From Vairimorpha apis BRL 01 (lineage: Eukaryota > Microsporidia > Nosematidae), in assembly GCA_000447185.1 (NCBI GenBank), contig KE647063.1, positions 1-21,504 of the forward strand: a stretch of 21,504 nucleotides of DNA, read 5' to 3'. A model generated the notes under the pieces. The model worked only from the letters and a program-made list of their open reading frames with translations. It was not told where the DNA came from and ran no database searches. The position numbers were made by a program, and so were the translations under genes. This document shows, one piece after another, positions 9,155-18,136 of the stretch. Each line of letters opens with the position of its first letter. The first letter of the stretch is position 1.

Positions 9155-10680
9155 AAAAAATTTTATAATGATATGAATATGATATATAATATTACAAATT
9201 TAAAATTATCATTTAAGTAGAAAAAAATAGATTGTTAAAATATTTTATTTAGATGTTAAAAAATTAATTACTTTATACTTTATACATAAAATTTTTTATA
9301 AAGAAAATATATTATATTTTGTAAAATCACAACATAATTTACAATTTTAGAAACATAAATTTATGCATACTTTGATTTATGTGAAGAAAAAAGTAATTTT
9401 TATTAAATGTATACGTTATTACAAAAATTTTAAATGATTCTAAAAAAAATATTAAAATTTTAATAGTTAAACATAAAAATTTAATATAATTTGATTATTT
9501 CTTACCATTGATGCAAAAATTAAAATTGATATTTTATAAAATTTACTTTTTGATTATATAAATAAAATACAATTAAAAAGTTTTAATTAATATTAAATTT
9601 ATTCTATAATTAATAATTTATTTTCTAAAGAAACATTATTTATATAATTGATTTATATATTAAAGATTTAGTTTACAAAATTTTATGTTATAAAAATATT
9701 TAAAAATCAAAATTTAATTAAACATTATCATAGACTAAAAAATGTTTTTCAAAATTATTAAAAATAAAATATTTATTTTATTAAAAAATTAATTTTTATC
9801 TATTAGTTACAAAAAAAACGGTTTTTGTAAAAAATAAATTACAATTTGAATTATTAAGCATATTAGGTTATAAAATAAGTCATTTAATATATATTACAAA
9901 TACTAAATTAGAGAAATAATTGTTTTTGTGTATGTGTATTATTTTTCAAATTTTTATAACCAATTTCAAGGATAGTATTAACAAAAATGTTATAAGAAAG
10001 TTTTTTATAGAGATTTTAATTTAAAAAATATATATTAAAATTCATTTATACTTATTATTTTATAAAAATAATATTTATTCGTTGCTGAAGAAAATTAAAA
10101 GTATATTATTAATTTAATTATTTAAAAGATGTATAAAAATAAATAATTTAAATCATTAGACGTGAAATAAAAAATTCTTGGAATTTTTTGAATAAATAAA
10201 ATTTTGTCAATTTAAATTACATATAATTTTAATATAGTTAATGATGTAATATAACGAATATTTATATCATAACAAAAATAAATAAAATTTTTATTATTAC
10301 AAATAAAACTATAATAATCAAAACATGTAATTAATCTGATGAAACGAGAACTTTAATTGTAATTTTATTTATTTAAAAAAAAGATATGAAAAACTATTTA
10401 ATAAAATTAAAAATATAATATTAAATATAATATAATTTAACAATTAAATAAAATAATAAATACTCAAAAAAACACACATTACTTTTTTCAAAAATTTGTC
10501 TTTAGTAATTTGTATGTGATAAATTATTACTTTTTATGTTATAATTTAATATTGTATAAATTTAATGTGATATTGAATCTTAAAATTTTAATAACAAAAA
10601 ATACAGGTTAAATGATTAATTATTATTATTACTTTATCTTGTAAATACAATTATCCAAACTATTAAAAATAAAATTATTT

Positions 10681-12020
10681 TTAATATTCTAAATTAATTA
10701 ATCTTGATTTTATCTTAGAAACTAAAGTATACAATTCAAAAATAAGTGTTAATAATATAATATCTGACTCTAATAAAATTAAATCACGATTTGGATTAAG
10801 ATTTTCTCTAGAAATAACTAAAAAATATAATTTCATTTTTGCGTATGGCGAAACTCCAACAACTATATCATCATAAATGTTATTAAAATAGTTAATTAAA
10901 GTTCGATGAGAGTAACTGGATTCGTTTCTAATTTTATTTGATTTCTTTAAAAAATAATTTGATACTTTTTCACAATACAATTTATTTCTATGTGTTGCTT
11001 TAAATATATTTCTAATTTTTTCTTTTTTATTGTAAAATTTGTTATAACTAATATTCATGAAAATCTTTAAATATATAATTACAAGATTAATTTTATGCAA
11101 ATCAATTTTTTCATTTATTTCATTCCAAAGATTACCAATACTAAAAATTCCTATCAATTTGATAATATTATTTTCATTTTTGCGATATAATCCATAAAGA
11201 AAATAAAACATATAATTTAAATTTTGATATTTTTTTAACATATTGTTTCTAAATTTTCTAATTCTAAAATTAATATTTTTTTCAGTACATTGAGATAAAC
11301 CACATTTATAATCAATATTACTACAAATAAAATAATTTATTTTCAATTCTTTAATTTTGTCATTTATATCTAAAATATTCAATATATCATTTCGATTTAG
11401 TAAATCTTCACAATACTTTTTAAAACTTATATAAATATATGGTACATTACATATTGCAATATTATTATTAAATTCTGCTATATATATACTTGTAAATGTT
11501 TTAACAATTTTTAATGTATTCGATAAATCTTTAATAATAATATTAAGCATATTGTAAAAAATTAATTCGTTATTACTTTCAATTATATATTTTAAAATAC
11601 TATTACACGGTATTTCTTTATTTAACTTATCATTTAGTGAAATTAATATATTAGGTATTTTATTATACATTAAATTAAAACTTTCTTGACTATTTTCATT
11701 AACATAAAAATCTTGTTCTACTGAACTGTAAATACATTTAATTTTAAAAAACGTGATATTGTATGATATTACAATTCTTCTTGAAATAAAATAAAACGGA
11801 GCAATTTTTTTTGAAAATTTATAATATATTGCTGTGGGAAATTATATTGAATAGGACAATTTAATAAATGAGATTTTCTTTTAATTTGAGAAAAAAGTGA
11901 TGTTGAAGCAGTTGGAATTCTATCATTAAAATGTAATGTTTCGTTAATATTTTTATGATCAAAATTATGAATTTTTTCAACATTTAATAGAATATAAATT
12001 AAATGTATAAAAATAATCAT
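10681..12020 (-). CDS. Unknown secreted or ER-entering protein of about 446 aa (one frameshift)
   Basis: Two frames appear to be one gene. The 5' frame starts at ATG 12020, directly preceded by CCC, with a hydrophobic N-terminus (MIIFIHLIYILLN) that looks like a signal peptide. It runs off frame at an A8 run (plus-strand T8, 11805-11812). The other frame is open from there through about 45 codons before its first ATG (11670) and on to the stop at 10681. The span of 1340 nt is one base short of 447 codons. The body is asparagine-, isoleucine- and lysine-rich and mostly helical, with a CGLSQC segment in the middle. I recognise no domain. A lineage-specific secreted protein is plausible from the signal peptide. 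Confidence 0.65.
11805..11812 (-). other. A8 run (plus-strand T8) joining the two frames of the secreted-type gene
   Basis: The upstream frame reads CAA AAA AAA TTG here and soon stops. With one more A it reads into the long downstream frame, which is open back to this exact point. Confidence 0.7.
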
Positions 12021-12023
12021 GGG
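12021..12023 (-). promoter_or_regulatory. CCC start signal of the secreted-type gene
   Basis: CCC on the minus strand abuts the ATG at 12018-12020 (AACCCATG). Confidence 0.6.
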
Positions 12024-12469
12024 TTATTCTAAAAATTGTTATAAATCAAAAAGTAGACATTAATCAAATTTTATATTAAAATCATTTATATTTAAGAAAA
12101 ATTTTTTAGTATTATTAATGACCTTAATTTATACCACTGAAATTTTTTTTATAATTTCTTTTTAAAATCAATATTAATTCTGATCGCAGCTATTTTAATT
12201 TAAAAATTATAAAATATTTATACACACTATAAATATCAAACACGATGAAAAAAAGTTCAAACTAAATTATTTATAGAATAATATAATATATGTATAATAA
12301 AAAAATTGTTACACTTTTATATTTATATATTAAAAGTTTTTTTTAATATTAAGTATAAATATTAAAAAATTTATTTATTTTATTTTAACACTTTTTTTAA
12401 AAATCAAAAAACTAATAATATGTTTAAAATGAAATTAAAAAATATAAATGTATATAATTTTCAATGTGT

Positions 12470-13060
12470 ATACAAAGATATTATAGGAAACCATAAAAGC
12501 CCGATATTTTTTTCTTAGATAAAAAAAGAAACTTCATTGTCGAAATAATTACTAACTAGGATTCTCATTATTTTTAGAATTAAAATAAAAAAAATAAATA
12601 TATAATTATGTGTTAAGATTAAAATATAAAACTAAGACAAAAATAAAATATTTATGTAATGATAAGGAATTGTTTAACAATTAAAATTAGAGACACTTAA
12701 AAATCTAGATATTCAATTTATATTAGAAAATTAAAATCATTTTTTGTATAAAGAAGATATTTAGTGTATCTCTCTTAAACAAAAACGAAGATATAAACAT
12801 GATATGCAGGAGAGGAAGTTGTGAAATGCATAGCATATAAGTTATTTTAATTTCAATATAAAAATTTAATGGGAAGATAATGATCATATAAGTAATTAAT
12901 ATGACAAAATATTAAACTTTTAAGATTTTAAAAACAATAAGTAAAGTTAGATAGAATAATTACATATAAAAAACGAATGCTTTAACAAAAGACCTGTTAA
13001 TTAATAAAAAGAGTGTGAAAAATAACACAATAAATATATTAAAAGAAGTGTAAACTCACA
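12470..13060 (+). other. Compositionally distinct non-coding patch, possible RNA gene or decayed gene
   Basis: The plus strand here is richer in G and in purines than the surrounding spacers (for example around 12805-12830) and has no long frame on either strand. It contains TACTAACTAG at about 12550, which looks like a yeast-type branch point followed at once by AG. I could not match U2, U6, SRP, RNase P or tRNA cores. This is only a candidate. Confidence 0.25.
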
Positions 13061-13524
13061 AATCATTTTTTTTACATTGTAATATATTTTTGTTGATAAC
13101 ATAATTTATATTTTATATATACATTCTTTTAGATTTTGTGTTTTTAAAAAAAGATGATAATTGTTTAGTAATTTTATAATAAAATTTAAAAAATCTATTA
13201 AAAGAACAGAAATAATTCTTAATATTATTTAAAATTAATAAAATTGTAAAATAAAAAATAATTATTATTTTATAAAAATACAAATCAAATGGTTAAAAAA
13301 ATTATTAGGTTTTATTTAATTTAATATACATTATAAAAATCTTAATCTTAAAATATATTAGAATTTCTAACTACAAATTTTTTTTAGTACTAACAATAAA
13401 CATTATAGGTTAAATAATTAAATAATTTAAAAATTTGATTTAATTTACTATTATAAATACAAATTTAGATCATACATTTTTTAAATAGATTAAAATTTTT
13501 TTTTCATTCTCATTAAACCATGAA

Positions 13525-14349
13525 ATGTTGGTTAAATATTCTAAAGGCTTCAAAGACATTATGTTTGCATTAAAACATTTTGAAAATAATTTAAAGACTC
13601 TTGAAATATCCGAAGGTTTTGAAATTTGTGATGAAAATATATCATATAAAGAAAGTCAACAAAGTATAGATTTTTTGGTCCAAAAATATAAAATTACTGG
13701 AAATTTAAAAAAAGTTCGTGATAAACAACAAATACCAATTGATAATTCTTTTTTATCATATATATCTTTATATGTTTATTATTTTGATTTAATTACTAAA
13801 ACTAATCTTAAAAACATTATATACACACAAGAAATGTTAGAGAAATATAATTACAATTATTTACTATTTTATTTGTTACAAATTCAAGTAGGGAAAATCA
13901 TTGATGTAAAAGAAGTTGAAGATTCAAATAAACTTTATATTGAAACTGTAAATACCGGTAAAACTTTACAAATTGTAAGCGGTATAAAAGAATTATATTC
14001 AAAAGAAGAAATTCAAAATAAAAAATGTCTTTTTATTACAAATATAAAAAGTAGTAAAATTAGAGGAATAAAATCCGAAGGAATGATTTTGTGTGCACGT
14101 AATGATAGTAATGTGGAAATTTTATTCGTTGATGATATGATTGAAGAAGGTTCGCGAATATATATTGATCAAAAACATGATATTATCGAAATTGATCAAG
14201 TCGGAACTATAGATTTAAAAAAAGAATTTTATAAAAATATTTTTAATAAATTATCTATAAAAAACGGATTCTTAAATTATGATGGATTTTGTGTTAAAAT
14301 TAAAGAACAGAATGTAAAAACTGGAATTTTAGAAGGAATTATAAGTTAA
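13525..14349 (+). CDS. tRNA-binding protein with EMAP-II-type domain (Arc1/AIMP1-like)
   Basis: A 274-aa protein. Residues 117 to the end form the OB-fold tRNA-binding domain of Arc1p, EMAP II/AIMP1 and the C-terminal appendix of some Met/Tyr-tRNA synthetases. It shows LLQIQVGKIIDVKEVEDSNK at 117-136, QIVSGIKELYS at 149-159, and the signature KIRGIKSEGMILCA at 178-191. An EMAP-II-like C-terminal extension follows. The first 110 residues are helical and may be a reduced GST-like domain that docks synthetases, as in Arc1p. It is expected to act in the cytosol as a cofactor delivering tRNA to synthetases. The ATG at 13520 is out of frame with the domain, so 13525 is used. Only ACC, not CCC, lies upstream. 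Confidence 0.88.
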   Translation: MLVKYSKGFKDIMFALKHFENNLKTLEISEGFEICDENISYKESQQSIDFLVQKYKITGNLKKVRDKQQIPIDNSFLSYISLYVYYFDLITKTNLKNIIYTQEMLEKYNYNYLLFYLLQIQVGKIIDVKEVEDSNKLYIETVNTGKTLQIVSGIKELYSKEEIQNKKCLFITNIKSSKIRGIKSEGMILCARNDSNVEILFVDDMIEEGSRIYIDQKHDIIEIDQVGTIDLKKEFYKNIFNKLSIKNGFLNYDGFCVKIKEQNVKTGILEGIIS

Positions 14350-14777
14350 TTAAAATAGAAAACTTTTTTTTAATAAATTTAATATTTTGAAATAGTTTTA
14401 TATTTATTTCTGTCTAAATTTTTTTTAATATTATTTACATCAAATATCAATGTTCATAATAATAAACAAAAAATTTATTATGTACTACTACAAAATATCT
14501 TATACATTTTAAAAATTTAAAAAAATCTAATTATATTTTTTAGATATTTTAAATTAAACTTAATTAAACAATTTAAAAAAAGTGTAAATTTTTTTAAAAA
14601 AACAAAAAATTATAAATTAAAATTTTTAATAATTTATGTTCATTGTTTAAAAATTTGTAAATTTATAATATTAATTTTTATAATACTCATTAATTTTAAA
14701 GTTATTAAATTTTATGATTAGTAAATGAATAATTTGAGTAAAAGATTATATCTTAAAAAATTATTTAAATTATTTAT
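14350..14777. other. Convergent intergenic region, no gene seen
   Basis: This A/T-rich spacer lies between the 3' ends of the tRNA-binding protein and lectin genes. I see no frame, start signal or RNA signature. Confidence 0.5.
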
Positions 14778-15932
14778 TTAAATTTTTTTCGGATGCTTTG
14801 AAAGTTTATATTCTTTATATACTAATAATATTAATGAAATACTTCCTAATATAAATAAAACATATGATAGATAATTAATATTATTACTTTTTTTATCCTC
14901 CAACATTTTCACACTATGATTGATATCAATTAGAGTTTTCTGTATTGTAAGTAACGTTTTATCAATACCATTTATTTTATTATTTATATTATTTTCAAAA
15001 TTTAAAACTTTATGTTTTTTAATCAAGTTTGATAATATATTTATTGAGTCTAGAATTTTATCTGAATATGTTTTAAACACAGATGTATCTGCATCTCCTA
15101 ATACTGATTTAATGTAATTTTCAAAATGTGAAAAATGCGCTATAAAATGTCTTACCTCTTTGTCTGGATGTAAAATATCAGAAGAATTGTGTGATAGTTT
15201 TTCAATATTTTCGGCATGTATTTTATCTGCATCGTAATCTTCATATTCAGTTCGTTTAAACAATTGAGCTTTTAACAATTTAAAAGATTTTTCTGCGGAA
15301 GTATTATAATAATGCGAAGTAATTGAAAATCTATAATCAGAATTTAAAGCGTGATGAGTATCTCCGTCTGAAAACCTGAAACTATCGTAAAGAAGTTTTT
15401 CATTATTGTAAAGTTCAATTTTAAAATTTTTCTTTGTGACTATAACTTTAACTGTTAGTTCCTTAACATTTTTTAATCGAGAAGGATTAAAAGAATCTCT
15501 ATATAGAGTACTTTCTTCCTTTCCATTATAGTCTTTTCCATTATTAAAAGAAAAGACAAGTTCTGGAGACAATCCCGTAAATTCTATACCTGCCATTATC
15601 CCATTAAATTGTCCATTACCTCCTCTATAATCTCCCATATCAATATCATGGGAAGTGTACCATAAATATACACCTCCTTGTTCTGGAAAATGCAGATCAA
15701 AGTCTGTTATTGTATAAGTAAAACTCCATTCAGAAAATTCATTATCTTGTAAAAAATAAACAATGCCTCCTTTATCCTTAGATTTGCGTAATTTAATCCC
15801 ATCTTCCATAGCTTGTCCACCTTGTGTACCAACAAGTTCATTTTTTATATTAGGTTTATACTTTATAAGTTCAGATGGTGTTTCTTCGAAATTCAAACTG
15901 CATAAAATTAAATTCATTAGTATATAAATCAT
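14778..15932 (-). CDS. L-type lectin-like cargo receptor (ERGIC-53/VIP36/Emp47 family)
   Basis: A 384-aa type I membrane protein. A short signal peptide (about residues 1-13, MIYILMNLILCSL) is followed by an L-type lectin domain to about residue 228. It shows LVGTQGGQAMEDGIKLRKS at 33-51, a WSFTYTITDFD strand at 69-79 and GGVYLWYTSH at 86-95. A helical, coiled-coil-like stalk follows, then a membrane span at about 354-372 and a short basic tail ending HPKKI. Family members bind high-mannose glycoproteins and cycle between ER and Golgi. The tail has lysines at -2 and -3, not the canonical KKxx at -3 and -4. Loop residues at the sugar site differ from ERGIC-53, so sugar binding is uncertain. 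An alternative start is the second ATG, five codons on. No CCC lies near the start. Confidence 0.85.
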   Translation of the reverse strand: MIYILMNLILCSLNFEETPSELIKYKPNIKNELVGTQGGQAMEDGIKLRKSKDKGGIVYFLQDNEFSEWSFTYTITDFDLHFPEQGGVYLWYTSHDIDMGDYRGGNGQFNGIMAGIEFTGLSPELVFSFNNGKDYNGKEESTLYRDSFNPSRLKNVKELTVKVIVTKKNFKIELYNNEKLLYDSFRFSDGDTHHALNSDYRFSITSHYYNTSAEKSFKLLKAQLFKRTEYEDYDADKIHAENIEKLSHNSSDILHPDKEVRHFIAHFSHFENYIKSVLGDADTSVFKTYSDKILDSINILSNLIKKHKVLNFENNINNKINGIDKTLLTIQKTLIDINHSVKMLEDKKSNNINYLSYVLFILGSISLILLVYKEYKLSKHPKKI

Positions 15933-16110
15933 TTGTTTGTTTACAATGTTTTAATTTAAAAAAATAATGAAACAAATTTAAAACAATAACAAAAACATTT
16001 TTGTTTTTATAAAAATTAAAGTTTTTAAATCAATTAGTTTTAGGTTTTGTAAATAAATAATAAAAATTTGTTAATATATATTGATACAATTTTTATTAAA
16101 ATCTGATAAA

Positions 16111-16123
16111 TGTTTGTCAAACA
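16111..16123. repeat. Odd palindrome TGTTTGTCAAACA
   Basis: TGTTTG and CAAACA are reverse complements around one central base. It is the middle one of three TGTTTG-type sites in this divergent promoter region. Confidence 0.45.
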
Positions 16124-16304
16124 AATAATTTTAAATTAAAAATTTTAATATTATATAAAAAACATTTATATTTTTTTATAATTGTATTTGAAATAAAAAA
16201 AGTTAAATTAATTTAGATATGACATAAATCTATAGTTCTTTTATTAAAAAAAACTTTAATAAGTCAGTTTAGTTTATTTAGGAGGGATAAAATCAATTTT
16301 ATCA

Positions 16305-16324
16305 AAACAAACAAATGTTTGTTT
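16305..16324. repeat. Inverted repeat AAACAAACA / TGTTTGTTT
   Basis: Nine-bp perfect arms are separated by AA, and the right side continues as a third GTTT unit. The half site resembles forkhead-type TGTTT(A/G) elements. Confidence 0.5.
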
Positions 16325-16368
16325 GTTTATTAACACTATTTTAACATTAAACTTTTTAATTTTAATTT

Positions 16369-16395
16369 AAAACTCCTATATAAAAAAGGAGTTTT
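16369..16395 (+). promoter_or_regulatory. Perfect 9-bp stem-loop AAAACTCCT / AGGAGTTTT before the 16433 gene
   Basis: The arms at 16369-16377 and 16387-16395 pair perfectly around a 9-base A/T loop. The stem includes four G-C pairs, which is unusual in spacers of this composition. It ends 37 bases before the ATG at 16433. It could be an operator or a 5' leader hairpin. No poly-T terminator context and no gene end lie nearby. Confidence 0.45.
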
Positions 16396-16428
16396 CTTTA
16401 ATTAATATAAATATTTTTTTCATTTATA

Positions 16429-16431
16429 GGG
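16429..16431 (+). promoter_or_regulatory. GGG start signal of the basic unknown protein
   Basis: GGG lies one base before the ATG at 16433 (GGGCATG). A GGG-like version of the element has been described alongside the CCC form. Confidence 0.45.
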
Positions 16432-16432
16432 C

Positions 16433-16975
16433 ATGTTAACATTGGAGAAGATAGAAAATTCAATTAATTTTATGGATGATACTTATGACGCCAATTTTGG
16501 AGAATGGATAAGAAATGAAGATAACTGTAGAATTGTAGCATATAATATGAAAAAATACGTTAATAAATATTCAACATCAAATATGATAGTTGCAATAAAA
16601 TGGATCGTTAAAGATTGGACATTAAAATCAATTATTATATTTACGAAGAAAATGATTATTGAAGATATTAAAGGTGATATTGATAATCAACTTGAAAAGA
16701 TTAAAATTATCAGCGGATTAATTTATACGTGGAATCCTTTGTTTATTTCCGAATTTATTTTAGCTACTACTAAAAATTTTATGGTTGATGAAAAAATTAA
16801 ATTTTTAAATTATATGTTGGAAAGTTTTGAATATAAGAAAATTAATGAAATATTTAAACAATTGGATAACAAATTAGAATTAAAAGTAAAAAATGAAATA
16901 ATGGTAGAGTGTAGATTAAAAAGAAGAAGATTGAAAAGATCCAAGAGTATTATTGAAGCATATAATGTTTCATAA
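16433..16975 (+). CDS. Unknown helical protein with a basic C-terminus
   Basis: A 180-aa protein beginning MLTLEKIENSINFMDDTYDA. It looks all-helical, with a hydrophobic middle (IVAIKWIVKDWTLKSIIIF) that is interrupted by charges and probably not a membrane span. The C-terminal RLKRRRLKRSKS at about 160-171 would serve as a nuclear localisation signal or nucleic-acid contact. No family is recognised. The frame is intact, and the GGG signal and stem-loop lie upstream. It is divergent from the lectin gene. Confidence 0.75.
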   Translation: MLTLEKIENSINFMDDTYDANFGEWIRNEDNCRIVAYNMKKYVNKYSTSNMIVAIKWIVKDWTLKSIIIFTKKMIIEDIKGDIDNQLEKIKIISGLIYTWNPLFISEFILATTKNFMVDEKIKFLNYMLESFEYKKINEIFKQLDNKLELKVKNEIMVECRLKRRRLKRSKSIIEAYNVS

Positions 16976-17708
16976 ATAGTGTTTTGTAAATTAACAAATA
17001 AAAAAAAATTATTTACTATTAATGTTTAATGAATCTTTTTTTCAAAAATTAATTTTTAAAAAATCAAAAAAGTATAAATTAAATAAACATTAAGTTTTAT
17101 TAAATTTTTAGGAATTTTTTGAAATTTTAAATATAAAATTTTAAACTGGTTATGCATTAAACAAATAAATTATTATTAAAAATGATACATGTTATTTTAA
17201 TTATTTTATTTTAAATTAAATAATCTTTAAAAATTAAAAAATTTATATCATGTTTTTCTTAAAATACAAACTGTATATAAAATTGATAGTTTTTTTTAAA
17301 TTGTAAATATTTTAGAAACTCTTTTTATACACCGAATATTATTTAAAATTTAAGCAATTATTTATAAGTAATAAACATAAATATTTATTTTTTTTGTTAA
17401 AATTTTTGCAAATGAATATCAAAATTACTTGAATATTATACTATTATAATTTAATTACAAAATTTTACTAAAAAAAATCAAATCTTTATTATATATTTAA
17501 CTTTTCATTTTAATATATATATTTTTTTATAAATTATGGTATATAATTAAGAATAAAAATTATTTTATTGAAATTGAGTTAATTTACAAAATAGTTTTCC
17601 AATTATATAAAAATAAATCAAATTAAATAATTAAAATCAAAATAGAAATTTAAAATAAATAAAACATATAAAAATAAACTTTTTTAAATAAATGAAATTA
17701 TAAGTTTA
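16976..17708. other. Convergent intergenic region, no gene seen
   Basis: This 733-base A/T-rich spacer lies between the 3' ends of the 16433 gene and NAC beta. No CCC-type start, frame or RNA signature was found. Confidence 0.5.
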
Positions 17709-18077
17709 TTAATCAATTGTAAGAAGTTTTTCTAGTTCGCTTTCTTCTTTAAAAAACTCTTTATTAAGTTCAATTACTGCATTTTCAAAATTTTCTGGTA
17801 TATTTGTTATAATCTTAGTTTTAATTTCAGGTAAACCAGTTAAAAATATACCAATTGGTTTCTTATTTTCATCATAAATAATTTTAATATTATTTTTAAA
17901 TTTTAAGATTTTGCTATTTTTTTCTAAAATAATTTCATCAATGGTAGTTTTGCATAGTATTTCTTTGTTTAAATCTATAAAAGATCTTAAATTGTTGTTA
18001 GATCCAATATTTGACTTTTTTATGACTTTTCTTCCTCCAACTTTTATAATTGGAAGAAATTTTTTGTTGTGATCCAT
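17709..18077 (-). CDS. Nascent polypeptide-associated complex beta subunit (BTF3/Egd1-like)
   Basis: A 122-aa protein, shorter than the usual ~155 aa. IIKVGGRKVIKKSNI at about 10-24 corresponds to the ribosome-binding basic motif of NAC beta (IGGKGTxRRKxKK). The following region matches the NAC domain in order: IDEIILEKNSKILKFKN, then GIFLTGLPEIKTKIIT, similar to NTFVITGxPExKxLTE. NAC beta pairs with NAC alpha on the ribosome at the exit tunnel and shields nascent chains from mis-targeting. No alpha partner is in this window. Similarity is moderate, so the call is probable, not certain. It lies downstream of Ran on the same strand, 59 bases away. Confidence 0.65.
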   Translation of the reverse strand: MDHNKKFLPIIKVGGRKVIKKSNIGSNNNLRSFIDLNKEILCKTTIDEIILEKNSKILKFKNNIKIIYDENKKPIGIFLTGLPEIKTKIITNIPENFENAVIELNKEFFKEESELEKLLTID

Positions 18078-18082
18078 AAAAA

Positions 18083-18085
18083 GGG
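18083..18085 (-). promoter_or_regulatory. CCC start signal of NAC beta
   Basis: CCC lies 5 bases before the ATG (CCCTTTTTATG), within the 59-base gap after the Ran stop. Confidence 0.6.
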
Positions 18086-18136
18086 TTTAGTAAAAATAAT
18101 AAGAAAATAATTAAAAAGTTATATTAAATAAACCAT

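Larger units (their letters stand above)
7866..10680. other. 2.8-kb gene-poor gap
   Basis: After the CCC signal at 7875-7877, no frame of gene length, CCC-preceded short ORF, tRNA or rRNA signature is visible on either strand. The DNA is nearly all A and T with frequent homopolymers. It holds inverted repeats (9136-9154, 8864-8908). Fully decayed sequence, a structural element such as a centromere, or unrecognised RNA cannot be told apart by eye. Confidence 0.5.
12021..13524. other. 1.5-kb divergent intergenic region
   Basis: It lies between the secreted-type gene and the tRNA-binding protein gene. Most of it is plain A/T. A stretch at about 12470-13060 carries more G and C than its flanks, without a usable frame. 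It also holds a 15-bp odd palindrome at 12668-12682 (AATTGTT, T, AACAATT). Confidence 0.5.
15933..16432. promoter_or_regulatory. Divergent promoter region, lectin / basic unknown protein
   Basis: This 500-base region contains repeated TGTTTG/CAAACA elements: TTTGTTTGTTTAC just upstream of the lectin start, TGTTTGTCAAACA at 16111-16123, and the hairpin at 16305-16324. It also has an AGGAGGGA stretch near 16280, a 9-bp stem-loop at 16369-16395 and the GGG next to the downstream ATG. The density of symmetric elements is higher than in other spacers here. Function is inferred only from position. Confidence 0.45.

Noticed and set aside
10330..10352. Hammerhead-ribozyme-like CTGATGA followed by AAACGAGAA
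   Set aside because: There is no stem II between the core elements and no flanking stems, so it is a chance match.
12755..12780. Weak likeness to the U2 snRNA branch-recognition region
   Set aside because: The invariant GUAGUA is absent and no flanking U2 structure could be drawn.
14920..15117. 65-codon plus-strand frame
   Set aside because: It is the antisense shadow of the lectin stalk region.
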